From: an uncultured Collinsella sp.
GTDB taxonomy: Bacteria; Actinomycetota; Coriobacteriia; Coriobacteriales; Coriobacteriaceae
Assembly (NCBI GenBank): GCA_902494535.1
Contig: CABUTO010000001.1
Coordinates: 48,707 to 112,706 of the forward strand
DNA length: 64,000 nucleotides
Reading direction: 5' to 3'
Shown here: in pieces, positions 15,028 to 23,885 of the stretch
Layout of the letters: the number at the start of each line of letters is the position of its first letter
How positions within the stretch are numbered: position 1 is the stretch's first letter
The notes under the pieces: model-generated
Database searches by the model: none
What the model was told of the DNA's origin: nothing
Seen by the model: the letters and a program-made list of their open reading frames with translations, nothing else
Program-made: the position numbers and the translations under genes

Positions 15028-17604
15028 ATGTGCGATTGCACAGATCATAAGGACGAGATCCCTGCCTACGACGCGCAGGCCATCGAGTCCCGGTGGATGA
15101 AGGCCTGGGAGGATTCCAACCTCTTTGCCGTCGACACCGACGACAGCAAGCCCAAGAAGTATGTGCTCGAGATGTTCCCGTATCCGTCGGGCGACCTGCA
15201 CATGGGCCACGCGCGCAACTACACCATCGGCGATGCCATGGCCCGTCAGGCCCGCATGCGCGGCTACGACGTGCTGCATCCCATCGGCTTCGATGCCTTT
15301 GGCCTGCCTGCCGAGAACGCCGCCATCAAGCACAACACGCAGGCTGCCGCCTGGACGTATAAGAACATGGACCAGGCGCTCGCCACGATGAAGCGCATGG
15401 GCTTCTCCTACGATCTGGATCGCATGGTCAAGACCTGCAGCCCCGACTACTATCGCTGGGGTCAGTGGATCTTTGAGAAGATGTGGGAAAAGGGCCTGGT
15501 CTACCGCAAGAAGAACCCGGTCAACTGGTGCCCCACCTGCAAGACCGTTCTGGCCAACGAGCAGGTTACCGAGGGTAAGTGCTGGCGCTGCGGCACCGAG
15601 CCCGAGAAGCGCGACCTGGAGCAGTGGTACTACAAGATCACCGAGTACTCTCAGGAGCTGCTCGATGACTTGGAGAAGCTCCCCGGCTGGCCCGAGCGCG
15701 TCAAGCAGATGCAGGCCAACTGGATCGGTCGCTCCGAGGGCGCCGAGGTCGACTTTACCCTGTGCGACAAGGATGGCGAGCCCATCGAGGGCGACGAGGG
15801 CAAGATCACCGTCTTTACCACGCGTGCCGATACGCTCTTTGGCGTCTCCTTCTTTGTCCTGGCTCCCGAGTACGCCGGTCTGCACGAGCTCGTCGAGGGC
15901 ACAGAGTACGAGGAGGCCGTCACCAAGATCGTCGAGGACTCCAAGCATATCTCTGCCGTCGAGCGTGCCCAGGGCACCCTCGAGAAGCACGGTGCCTTCA
16001 CGGGCCGCTATGTGGTAAACCCCGTCAACGGCGAGAAGGTCCCCGTGTGGGTTGCCGATTATGTCGTTGCCGACTACGGTACCGGTGCCGTCATGGCCGT
16101 TCCCTGTGGCGACCAGCGCGACTTTGAGTTTGCCCGTAAGTACGACCTGCCGATCGTGCCTATCATCCTGGACGATGACGATCGCGCTGCCGTCGAGGCC
16201 AGCGGCGAGACCATCGATACCTTCCATGCCGAGACCGTCGACTGGGATTGCGCTCACGCTGCCGAGGGCACGCTCGTCCAGTCCGGCAAGTACACCGGCA
16301 TGCGCGGCGGTAAGCACTCCGAGGGCGAGGCTGCCATCGTGGCCGACCTCGAGGCCATGGGCCGCGGTCGTCGCAAGGTCGAGTTCCGCCTGCGCGACTG
16401 GCTCATTTCCCGCCAGCGCTATTGGGGTAACCCCATCCCGGCTATCCATTGCGAGCACTGCGGCATTGTGCCCGTGCCCGAGGACCAGCTACCGGTGACG
16501 CTGCCCGAGAACCTTGACCTGGGCGCCGGTGAAACCCTCGCCGAGTGCAAGGAGTTCTACGAGACCACCTGCCCGGTCTGCGGTCGCCCGGCCAAACGCG
16601 AGACCGATACCATGGACACCTTTACCTGCTCCAGCTGGTATTACCTGCGCTATACCGATCCGCACAACACCGAGCTGCCCTTCTCCCGTGAGGCCGCCGA
16701 CCGTTGGATGCCCGTCGATAACTACATCGGCGGCATCGAGCACGCCATTCTGCACCTGCTCTACAGCCGATTCTTTACCAAGGCCCTGCGCGACCTTGGC
16801 CTGCTGAGCGTGGACGAGCCCTTCACCAACCTGCTGTGCCAGGGCATGGTCAAGGACGAGAACGGCGACACCATGTCCAAGTCCAAGGGCAACGTCGTGC
16901 CCCCGAGCTCGGTCATCGAGCCCTACGGTGCCGACACCATGCGTCTGGCGATCCTGTTTATCGCCCCGCCCGAGAAGGACTTCGACTGGGATCCCAAGGC
17001 CGTCGAGGGCGCCAACCGCTTCATTAAGCGCGCCTGGCGTATCGTTTGGCAGCTCGTCCAGTCCGGCGACGCCAACGTGGCCTTCGACAAGTCCGCGCTC
17101 GATGAGGTTGCGATGAAACTCTATCGCGAGCGTCACCGCACCATCGCCAAGTGCACCGAGGACTTCGATCGCGGCCAGTTCAACACCGCCATCTCGGCCG
17201 TCATGGAGCTCGTCAACGCGGCGAGCGCCTACCTCAACGCCACCGAGGGTACCGCCCGCGACAAGGCTTTGTGCTACGGCGTGGCCAAGGATATCGTGAG
17301 CGTCCTTGCCCCCATCTGCCCGTTCTGGGCCGACGAGCTGTGGCACGAGGCGCTCGGCTGCGAGGGCAACGCCTATACCGCTGCCTGGCCCGAGTTCGAC
17401 CTGGCCGAGTCCATCGAGGACACGGTGCAGATCGTGGTCCAGGTGCTCGGCAAGGTCCGCGGCCGCGTCGACGTTGCCCGCGATGCCTCCAATGAGGATA
17501 TGCAGGCTGCCGCCGAGGCCGCCGTCGCCAAGTGGCTCGAGGGCAAGACAGTCGTCAAGGCCATCTGCGTGCCCGGCAAGCTGGTCAACCTGGTGGTCAA
17601 GTAA
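15028..17604 (+). CDS. leuS: Leucyl-tRNA synthetase
   Basis: The 858-residue product starts at ATG 15028, five bases after AAGGAG; an in-frame extension to 14905 runs through the leader palindrome and is rejected. The class I signature HIGH is present as YPSGDLHMGHARN (near residue 50), zinc-type cysteine pairs occur around WCPTCKTV and CWRCG, the CP1 editing domain spans roughly 230-410, and KMSKS is MSKSKGN (near 620). Length is typical of bacterial LeuRS. It charges tRNA-Leu in the cytoplasm. Confidence 0.97.
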   Translation: MCDCTDHKDEIPAYDAQAIESRWMKAWEDSNLFAVDTDDSKPKKYVLEMFPYPSGDLHMGHARNYTIGDAMARQARMRGYDVLHPIGFDAFGLPAENAAIKHNTQAAAWTYKNMDQALATMKRMGFSYDLDRMVKTCSPDYYRWGQWIFEKMWEKGLVYRKKNPVNWCPTCKTVLANEQVTEGKCWRCGTEPEKRDLEQWYYKITEYSQELLDDLEKLPGWPERVKQMQANWIGRSEGAEVDFTLCDKDGEPIEGDEGKITVFTTRADTLFGVSFFVLAPEYAGLHELVEGTEYEEAVTKIVEDSKHISAVERAQGTLEKHGAFTGRYVVNPVNGEKVPVWVADYVVADYGTGAVMAVPCGDQRDFEFARKYDLPIVPIILDDDDRAAVEASGETIDTFHAETVDWDCAHAAEGTLVQSGKYTGMRGGKHSEGEAAIVADLEAMGRGRRKVEFRLRDWLISRQRYWGNPIPAIHCEHCGIVPVPEDQLPVTLPENLDLGAGETLAECKEFYETTCPVCGRPAKRETDTMDTFTCSSWYYLRYTDPHNTELPFSREAADRWMPVDNYIGGIEHAILHLLYSRFFTKALRDLGLLSVDEPFTNLLCQGMVKDENGDTMSKSKGNVVPPSSVIEPYGADTMRLAILFIAPPEKDFDWDPKAVEGANRFIKRAWRIVWQLVQSGDANVAFDKSALDEVAMKLYRERHRTIAKCTEDFDRGQFNTAISAVMELVNAASAYLNATEGTARDKALCYGVAKDIVSVLAPICPFWADELWHEALGCEGNAYTAAWPEFDLAESIEDTVQIVVQVLGKVRGRVDVARDASNEDMQAAAEAAVAKWLEGKTVVKAICVPGKLVNLVVK

Positions 17605-17633
17605 GCACTGCGCGCTTAACTGACGCATAAAAG

Positions 17634-17668
17634 ACGAGGGGCGATCCGGTTGGGTCGTCCCTCGTTTT
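17634..17668 (+). terminator. Intrinsic terminator behind leuS
   Basis: A 14-base stem (ACGAGGG-CGATCC with GGGTCG-CCCTCGT) with GGTT loop, then TTTTG. Confidence 0.8.
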
Positions 17669-17755
17669 GCATGTATCTGCCTAGTTGCCTTCGGCCAATT
17701 GTCCTATTCTTATGGAGAAGCTGTGCGCACGCTGACCTGCAGGTTCGTACTGTGC

Positions 17756-17784
17756 TTGCACGTTTCCGCAGCTATTGGTATAGT
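17756..17784 (+). promoter_or_regulatory. Promoter of the rimP-nusA operon
   Basis: TTGCAC (17756-17761), 17-base spacer, TATAGT (17779-17784). The start near 17791 gives a leader of about 70 bases that contains a terminator hairpin. Confidence 0.7.
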
Positions 17785-17810
17785 TTGCTTGCAAATGAAG
17801 TTGTAATTGA

Positions 17811-17843
17811 AAGAAGTGGGGTTTCGGCCCCGCTTCTTTTTTG
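17811..17843 (+). terminator. Leader terminator (attenuator) ahead of rimP-nusA
   Basis: AGAAGTGGGG pairs with CCCCGCTTCT across a six-base loop (17812-17837), followed directly by TTTTTG. It sits between the promoter and the rimP start at 17863, so transcripts must read through a terminator to express the operon that encodes the termination factor NusA. Confidence 0.7.
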
Positions 17844-17862
17844 TATGGATGGAGGTGCCGCA

Positions 17863-18357
17863 ATGGTCAAGACCAAGACCGAGCAGGCGATCATTGACGC
17901 GCTCGAGGCCGTCGCTCCCCAGCACGATGTCGACATCGTCGACGTCGAGCTCGTGGGTGCCACCAAGGCCCCCTGCGTGCGCGTGCGTATCGAGGGTGCC
18001 GAGGGTCAGAGCCTGTCGCTCAACGACGTCACGGCCAACACCAAGTGGGTCGGCGATGTGATTGAGGAGCTCGATCCCATCTCTTCGAGCTATACGCTCG
18101 AGGTGTCGAGCCCGGGCATGGCGCGTCCGCTGCGCCGCCCGTGCGACTTTGCCCGCTTTGTGGGCGAGAACTGTGAGCTCACCTCCACCGCCACCGAGGG
18201 CCGTCGCAAGTACGCCGGCAAGATTGCCGCCGCTACCGAGACGAACGTGACCCTCGAGCTCGAGGACGGCGAGTCCGTTGCCCTCGATTTTTCTGATGTT
18301 AAAAAGTGCAAGTTGAAGCCCACCTACGACTTCAAGCCCGCGAAGGAAGGAAAGTAA
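17863..18357 (+). CDS. rimP: Ribosome maturation factor RimP
   Basis: The 164-residue product starts at ATG 17863 after GGAGG. It shows the RimP two-domain layout: an N-terminal alpha/beta domain with DVELVGATKAPCVRVRIEG, the conserved YTLEVSSPGMARPLRRPCDF segment (near residues 77-96), and an SH3-like C-terminal barrel ending in a basic tail. It helps assemble the 30S subunit. It is the first gene of a long operon, one base before nusA. Confidence 0.94.
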   Translation: MVKTKTEQAIIDALEAVAPQHDVDIVDVELVGATKAPCVRVRIEGAEGQSLSLNDVTANTKWVGDVIEELDPISSSYTLEVSSPGMARPLRRPCDFARFVGENCELTSTATEGRRKYAGKIAAATETNVTLELEDGESVALDFSDVKKCKLKPTYDFKPAKEGK

Positions 18358-18358
18358 G

Positions 18359-19606
18359 ATGGCAGCATCCGACATGATGTCCGCCCTGATGGAGCTTTGC
18401 CAGGAGAAGCACATCGACCAGCTCTACCTGATCGACCGCCTGGAGCAGTCGCTCGCCAAGAGCTATGCCGAGATCCTGCATCTTGAGTGGGGCGCCAAGG
18501 TGACCATCGACCGCACCACCGGCAAGATCTACGTCTACCGCCTGGAGCCGATCGACGATTCCATGGACGAGGAGGGCAACTTCACCGAGTTCGAGGAGAT
18601 CGACGTCACCCCCAAGAACACGAGCCGCATCGCCGCCCAGCACGCCAAGGCAGAGATCAACGCCATCGTGCGTAACTCCGCCCGCGAGCAGATCTACGAG
18701 GAGTTCTCCGGCCGCATCGGTGACCTCATCAGCGGCACCGTGCTGCAGTCCACGCCCGACTTCACGATCGTCAAGATCCGCGAGGGCGTCGAGGCCGAGC
18801 TGCCGCACTTCGATCAGCGTCGTTACGAGAACGAGCGCAATGAGCGTCCGATGGGCGAGCGCTACCTGCACAATCAACACATCAAGGCCGTGATCATCGA
18901 CGTTCGCGACCCCAACTCCAACCTGCAGCCGGTTCGTGGCGAGCACAGCCGTCCGCCGATTGTCATCTCCCGTACCCACCCCGAGCTCATGCGTCGTCTG
19001 TTTGAGCAGGAGGTGCCCGAGATCTATGAGGGCACCGTCCAGATCAAGTCGATCGCCCGTGAGCCCGGCCAGCGCTCCAAGGTCGCCGTCCACTCGCTCG
19101 ACGACCGTCTGGATCCCGTGGGCGCCTGCGTCGGCCCCAAGGGCAGCCGTGTTCGCGCTGTCGTGGGCGAGCTCCGTGGCGAGCGCGTCGACGTCATCCT
19201 GTGGGATGCCGATCCTGCCGTCTACGTCGCCAACGCCCTGTCTCCCGCTAAGGTCACCCGCGTCCTCATCGACGAGGAGAAGGCCTACGCCGGCGTCATC
19301 GTGCCCGACGACCAGCTGTCCCTCGCCATCGGCAAGGAGGGCCAGAACGCCCGCCTCGCCGCGCGCCTGACCGGCTGGCACATCGACATCAAGTCCGAGA
19401 CGCTTGCCGCCGACATCCTCAAGAACGTTCCCGTTCACGAGGAGCCCGCCGCCGACCTGATCGGTGACGAGGAGGACGAGGACGTCCGCCGCTGCGAGTA
19501 CGTGTCCGAGGACGGCATCCAGTGCCGCAACCAGGCTCGTCCCGGCTCCCGTTTCTGCGGTGTCCACGACACCGACGCCTTCGATGATGCGGAGGACCTG
19601 ATCTAG
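18359..19606 (+). CDS. nusA: Transcription termination/antitermination factor NusA with C-terminal Cys/His module
   Basis: The 415-residue product has the NusA N-terminal RNA polymerase-binding domain (to about 130), an S1 domain (SGTVLQSTPDFTIVKI), and KH1/KH2 with RDPVGACVGPKGSRV-like and LAIGKEGQNARLAARLTG motifs. The last 40 residues are unusual: C379, C389, C400 and H403 are spaced like a small zinc knuckle (CEYVSEDGIQC...RFCGVH), followed by an acidic tail. Standard bacterial NusA of this length ends after KH2 and an acidic stretch. No ylxR gene follows, although one often does in Gram-positive nusA operons. Confidence 0.95.
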   Translation: MAASDMMSALMELCQEKHIDQLYLIDRLEQSLAKSYAEILHLEWGAKVTIDRTTGKIYVYRLEPIDDSMDEEGNFTEFEEIDVTPKNTSRIAAQHAKAEINAIVRNSAREQIYEEFSGRIGDLISGTVLQSTPDFTIVKIREGVEAELPHFDQRRYENERNERPMGERYLHNQHIKAVIIDVRDPNSNLQPVRGEHSRPPIVISRTHPELMRRLFEQEVPEIYEGTVQIKSIAREPGQRSKVAVHSLDDRLDPVGACVGPKGSRVRAVVGELRGERVDVILWDADPAVYVANALSPAKVTRVLIDEEKAYAGVIVPDDQLSLAIGKEGQNARLAARLTGWHIDIKSETLAADILKNVPVHEEPAADLIGDEEDEDVRRCEYVSEDGIQCRNQARPGSRFCGVHDTDAFDDAEDLI

Positions 19607-19614
19607 CGCGCGGT

Positions 19615-19637
19615 CGCGCCGGGCGGGTCCCGGCGCG
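19615..19637 (+). other. GC-rich stem-loop between nusA and infB
   Basis: CGCGCCGGG and CCCGGCGCG form a perfect nine-base stem with a five-base loop. No T-tract follows, so it is more likely an mRNA processing or pausing structure than a terminator. Confidence 0.5.
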
Positions 19638-19697
19638 TCTCCCACGCTCGTTCAGTCTCTAGGCACCCAAGGTGCCAGAAAGGGTAGGTGAAGTCAT

Positions 19698-22412
19698 ATG
19701 GCAAAAGTCCGTGTGTCCACCCTGGCCAAAGAGTTCGGCATGACCTCCAAGGAACTGATGGGTCATCTCGCCGATATGAAGATTCCCGCTAAGTCCGCTT
19801 CCTCCACCCTGGAGGACGCCTACGTTGCCATGGTCCGCAAGCAGCTCGCCTCTGTGATCGAGGCCCGCGCCCAGGAAGTCGAGGCCGCCAAGCAGGCCGA
19901 GGAGCAGGCAGCTGCCGCCGAGGAGGCCGCACGCGCTGCCGAGGCCGAGCGCGAGCGCATCGCCGCCGAGAAGGCACGCGAGGAGGAGCGCCGCCAGTTT
20001 GCCGCAGCCCAGGCTGCCGAGGAGGCTGCCCGCGCCGAGGCCGAGGCCAAGAAGAAGGCCGAGCAGGAGCGCCTTGCCCGCGAGAAGGAGGAGGCTGCCC
20101 GCGAGGCCCAGCGCCGCGCCGTTCCCGCTTCCGACTCCGGTTCGCGCTTCCGTTCGCTGCTCGACCAGATCGCCGCACAGGAGACCGTGCTCAAGGAGAA
20201 GAAGGACGCCGAGGACAAGGCCAAGGCCGAGCGCGCCGCCGAGCGCGGTAACCGTCGTGGCGGCAACAACGACCGCCGCGGTGGCCGTCGTAACGATCGC
20301 AACGCCTCCGACAACAACTCCGAGCGCAACGCTTCCGAGAGTCGTCCGCATAGCCATCGCACCAACGCCAGCAACAACGTCGCCGCCGGCATGGACTTCC
20401 CCAACCCCGATAAGCAGGGCAAGGGCAAGAAGCGCAAGGGCGGTCACAACAACGAAGAGGACCACTACAGCCGCATGGCTCGCGAGGCCGAGGAGTACAG
20501 CCGCGAGAAGGTGCTCGAGGAGGCTCGTGCTGCCGTCGAGGAGGCCTCTCGCGAGTCCACCGGTCGCCGCAAGAAGCGCAAGGAGAAGCGCGAGCGCGAG
20601 GCTGCCAAGGCTCAGGAGGAGCGCAAGATAGAGGAGGCTCTGGCCCAGGGCGTGAACCCCGAGGACCTCGACGCCATCAAGGTCTCCCAGGGCGTTACCG
20701 TCCAGGAGCTTGCCGAGGCGCTTGACGTTCCGGCCAACGACATCATCAAGCGCCTGTTCCTGCTGGGTACGCCGCTCACCATGACGCAGTCCATGTCCGA
20801 CGACCTCGTCGAGCTCGTTGCCGACGACCTGGGCCGTCAGATCAAGATCATTACCCCCGAGGAGGAGAACACCTTCTCGTTCTACGACGATCCCGCCGAC
20901 CTCAAGCCGCGTGCCCCGGTCGTCACCGTCATGGGCCACGTCGACCACGGCAAGACGTCGCTGCTCGACGCTATCCGTCACACCGGCGTTGCTGCCGGCG
21001 AGGCGGGCGGCATTACGCAGGCCATCGGTGCTTCGCAGGTCATGATCAACGACCGCAAGATCACCTTCATCGATACCCCGGGTCACGCCACCTTTACGGC
21101 TATGCGTGCCCGTGGCGCCAAGGTGACCGACATCGTCATTCTGATCGTGGCTGCCGACGACGGCGTCATGCCCCAGACGGTCGAGTCGATCAACCACGCC
21201 AAGGCCGCCGGCGTTCCCATCGTCGTTGCCGTCAACAAGATTGATAAGCCCGGCGCCAACCCCGACCGCGTGCGCCAGGAGCTCACCGAGTACGGCGTCA
21301 TCCCCGAGGAGTGGGGCGGACAGAACATGTTCGTCAACATCTCGGCCAAGCAGAAGATCGGTATCGACGACCTTCTGGAGACCGTGCTGCTCCAGGCAGA
21401 CGTGCTCGAGCTCAAGGCCAACCCGGACACCTTTGCCTCCGGCAACGTCCTCGAGGCCAAGCTCGACAAGGGCCGCGGCTCGGTCGCTACCGTGCTCGTG
21501 ACCCGCGGTACCCTGCACGTGGGCGATACGCTGGTCGCTGGCCTTACCTACGGCCGCGTCCGTGCCATGCTCGACCCCAAGGGTCGCGCAGTCACCGAGG
21601 CCGGTCCCTCCGACGCCGTCGAGATCCTGGGTCTGCAGTCCGTGCCCAACGCCGGTGACGAGTTCCGCGTGTTCGAGGACGAGCGCGAGGCTCGCGCCCT
21701 TGCCGACGAGCGTTCGCTCAAGGCCCGTATCGAGGAGCAGAGCCGCGTCAAGCACGTCACGCTCGAGAACCTCTTCGAGACCATCGCCGACGCCGAGGTC
21801 AAGGAGCTCAACCTGATCATCAAGGCCGACGTCCAGGGCTCTATCGAGGCCCTTCAGGACTCGCTCGACAAGATGGATCAGTCCGAGGTTCGCATCAACA
21901 CGATCCACTCCGCCGTTGGCGCCATCAACGAGACCGACGTCGTCCTGGCCGACGCCTCCAACGCCATCATCATCGGCTTTGGCGTCCGTCCCGACGGTAA
22001 GGCCCGCTCCGCCGCCGAGCGCGAGGGCGTCGAGATCCGTTGCTACGACGTCATCTATAAGTGCCTCGAGGAGCTCGACGCCGCCCGTATCGGCATGCTC
22101 AAGCCCACCGAGGTCGAGGTCGCCACGGGTACCGCGACCGTCCTGGACACCTTCAAGGTGCCCAAAGTCGGTATCGCCGCCGGTGTCCGCGTCGAGGAGG
22201 GCGAGATCGCCGCGACCGATTCCGTGCGCCTGGTGCGCGACGGCATCGTGGTCTTCAACGGCAAGATCGCCTCGATGCGCCACTACAAGGACGAGGCCAA
22301 GAGCCTCAAGAGCGGTTCCGAGGGCGGCATTGGCCTGGAGAACTTCCAGGACATCAAGCCCGGCGACCAGATCGAGGGTTACCGTATCGACCAGGTTGCC
22401 CGTACCGAGTAA
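19698..22412 (+). CDS. infB: Translation initiation factor IF-2
   Basis: The 904-residue product has an IF2_N module (MAKVRVSTLAKEFGMTSKELM), a long charged and Ala/Arg-rich linker (about 60-300, with a glycine/asparagine/arginine stretch), a second IF2_N-like module (TVQELAEALDVPANDIIKRL), then the G domain: G1 GHVDHGKT (near 412), G3 DTPGHATF, G4 NKID. Domains II-IV follow with the fMet-tRNA-binding C-terminus. It delivers initiator tRNA to the 30S subunit. Length fits the high-GC Gram-positive type. Confidence 0.97.
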   Translation: MAKVRVSTLAKEFGMTSKELMGHLADMKIPAKSASSTLEDAYVAMVRKQLASVIEARAQEVEAAKQAEEQAAAAEEAARAAEAERERIAAEKAREEERRQFAAAQAAEEAARAEAEAKKKAEQERLAREKEEAAREAQRRAVPASDSGSRFRSLLDQIAAQETVLKEKKDAEDKAKAERAAERGNRRGGNNDRRGGRRNDRNASDNNSERNASESRPHSHRTNASNNVAAGMDFPNPDKQGKGKKRKGGHNNEEDHYSRMAREAEEYSREKVLEEARAAVEEASRESTGRRKKRKEKREREAAKAQEERKIEEALAQGVNPEDLDAIKVSQGVTVQELAEALDVPANDIIKRLFLLGTPLTMTQSMSDDLVELVADDLGRQIKIITPEEENTFSFYDDPADLKPRAPVVTVMGHVDHGKTSLLDAIRHTGVAAGEAGGITQAIGASQVMINDRKITFIDTPGHATFTAMRARGAKVTDIVILIVAADDGVMPQTVESINHAKAAGVPIVVAVNKIDKPGANPDRVRQELTEYGVIPEEWGGQNMFVNISAKQKIGIDDLLETVLLQADVLELKANPDTFASGNVLEAKLDKGRGSVATVLVTRGTLHVGDTLVAGLTYGRVRAMLDPKGRAVTEAGPSDAVEILGLQSVPNAGDEFRVFEDEREARALADERSLKARIEEQSRVKHVTLENLFETIADAEVKELNLIIKADVQGSIEALQDSLDKMDQSEVRINTIHSAVGAINETDVVLADASNAIIIGFGVRPDGKARSAAEREGVEIRCYDVIYKCLEELDAARIGMLKPTEVEVATGTATVLDTFKVPKVGIAAGVRVEEGEIAATDSVRLVRDGIVVFNGKIASMRHYKDEAKSLKSGSEGGIGLENFQDIKPGDQIEGYRIDQVARTE

Positions 22413-22423
22413 GGGGTAGCGCT

Positions 22424-22834
22424 ATGAAGCAAACGCAGGCAACCCGCCGTCTGGGCGAGCAGCTTCGCGAGAAGCTCGGTTATATCCTGCTCTTTGAGGT
22501 TTCCGATCCGCGTCTCGACCTGGTTACTTTGACCGCGGTCGAGGTCGCGGTGGACCGTTCGTTCGCGCGTGTGTACGTGTCGTGCGATGCGAGCCGCTAC
22601 GACGAGGTCATGGAGGCGCTCGCAAGCGCCAAGGGCCGTATTCGCAGCCTGTTGGCTCGCTCGCTCGATTGGCGTGTCACGCCCGAGCTCGATTTTCGCA
22701 TCGATCGCTCGACCGATGAGGCCGAGCGCATCACGCGTGCGCTGGAAAACGTTCCCGCCACGCTTGCGATCGAAAAGGACGAGGACGGTTATCCGATAGC
22801 GGATGCCGCCCAGGAGGCAGCTTTAGATGACTAA
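22424..22834 (+). CDS. rbfA: Ribosome-binding factor A
   Basis: The 136-residue product starts at ATG 22424 (GGGGTAG upstream). It has the KH-type RbfA fold with the conserved VSDPRLDLVTLTAVEVAVD and ARVYVS strands, then TPELDFRIDRSTDEAERI near the C-terminus. It is a 30S maturation and cold-adaptation factor. Its stop overlaps the start of the DHH phosphoesterase gene by eight bases, a coupling often seen for rbfA-nrnA. Confidence 0.93.
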   Translation: MKQTQATRRLGEQLREKLGYILLFEVSDPRLDLVTLTAVEVAVDRSFARVYVSCDASRYDEVMEALASAKGRIRSLLARSLDWRVTPELDFRIDRSTDEAERITRALENVPATLAIEKDEDGYPIADAAQEAALDD

Positions 22835-23870
22835 TTCCGCCGACCTCGCCTCGTGCGAGTCTGCAGATATTCAGCGACGCATCCTCGAGCTCATCGAGGG
22901 TGCGTCCTCCATTGCGATTTCGGGACATACTTCTCCCGATGGCGATGCCTTGGGCTCCGTGTTGGGTCTGGGCCTTTCGCTCATGAAGTTTTTCCCCAAC
23001 AAGGACATTGCGCTGCTGCTGGCAGATGATGACCCGGTTCCGCGCATCTACCGCTTTATGGAAGGCTCCGATCGCCTGGTGCCGGCATCTGCGTACACCG
23101 GCAATCCTGACCTTTTCATCTCGGTGGACGTACCGGTCGTCGAGCGTCTCAACAACTCGGCCGAGGTGCTTCGTCGCTCCAAGCATGTGGTGTGCTTCGA
23201 CCACCATCCGGCGCGCGAGGAGTTTGCCGAGCTCAGCCTGAGGCGCGTCGAAGCTGCAGCCTGCGCAATGATCATCGACCGTTTCTTGGACAATTGTGGC
23301 ATTGTCGCACGTGATGGCGTTGCGACCTGCCTGCTGTGTGGCTTGGTTACCGATACCGGCCGTTTTCAGTACCAAAACGCCGATGCCGCCGCGTTCCATG
23401 CGGCCTCGCGTCTGGTTGCCCACGGCGCCGATCCGGCGCGCGTCGCGCTCGAGGTCTATCAGAGCATGCGCGTCGAGTTTTTGCACCTCAAGTCCATCGT
23501 TATGGGCCGCATTAAGACGGTGGCCCACGGGCGCGTCGCGTATAGTTACGCGTACCAGAGTGACCTTGAGGCTTGCGGTGTCACCTCGGATGAGTGCGAC
23601 GGCCTGGTCGATGTGGTGCGCTCGGTGATGGGCGTCGAGGTCTGCCTGTTCCTGAAGGGCATTGAGGGCGATACCAAGGTGCGCGGCAACCTGCGCTCCA
23701 AGGGCGACCTCAACGTGTCCGAGATTGCTGCTGCCTTTGGCGGAGGCGGACATTCCGCTGCCGCCGGTTTCTCCAACAACGGAACGATTCTCGAGACGCT
23801 CACCGTGGCACTTCCCATGCTGGCCGAGCTGGTAGGGGAGGATCCCGCTTCGGTGACCGTCGAGCTTTAA
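22827..23870 (+). CDS. nrnA: DHH/DHHA1 phosphoesterase, NrnA-type oligoribonuclease
   Basis: The 347-residue product has the DHH motif set: SGHTSPDGDALGS (near residues 34-46), LFISVDVP, VVCFDHHPAREEF (the DHH box) and TDTGRFQY, followed by a DHHA1 domain ending GGGGHSAAAGF. Members degrade short RNA oligonucleotides and some also act on pAp or cyclic dinucleotide products. It lies between rbfA and truB in the same transcript, the classical NrnA/YtqI context. Confidence 0.9.
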   Translation: MTNSADLASCESADIQRRILELIEGASSIAISGHTSPDGDALGSVLGLGLSLMKFFPNKDIALLLADDDPVPRIYRFMEGSDRLVPASAYTGNPDLFISVDVPVVERLNNSAEVLRRSKHVVCFDHHPAREEFAELSLRRVEAAACAMIIDRFLDNCGIVARDGVATCLLCGLVTDTGRFQYQNADAAAFHAASRLVAHGADPARVALEVYQSMRVEFLHLKSIVMGRIKTVAHGRVAYSYAYQSDLEACGVTSDECDGLVDVVRSVMGVEVCLFLKGIEGDTKVRGNLRSKGDLNVSEIAAAFGGGGHSAAAGFSNNGTILETLTVALPMLAELVGEDPASVTVEL

Positions 23871-23885
23871 CTTTTTGGATGGTAC

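Noticed and set aside
19659..22283. 874-codon minus-strand frame antisense to infB
   Set aside because: Low-complexity Leu/Gly/Ala translation with no ribosome site; infB on the plus strand has all GTPase motifs.
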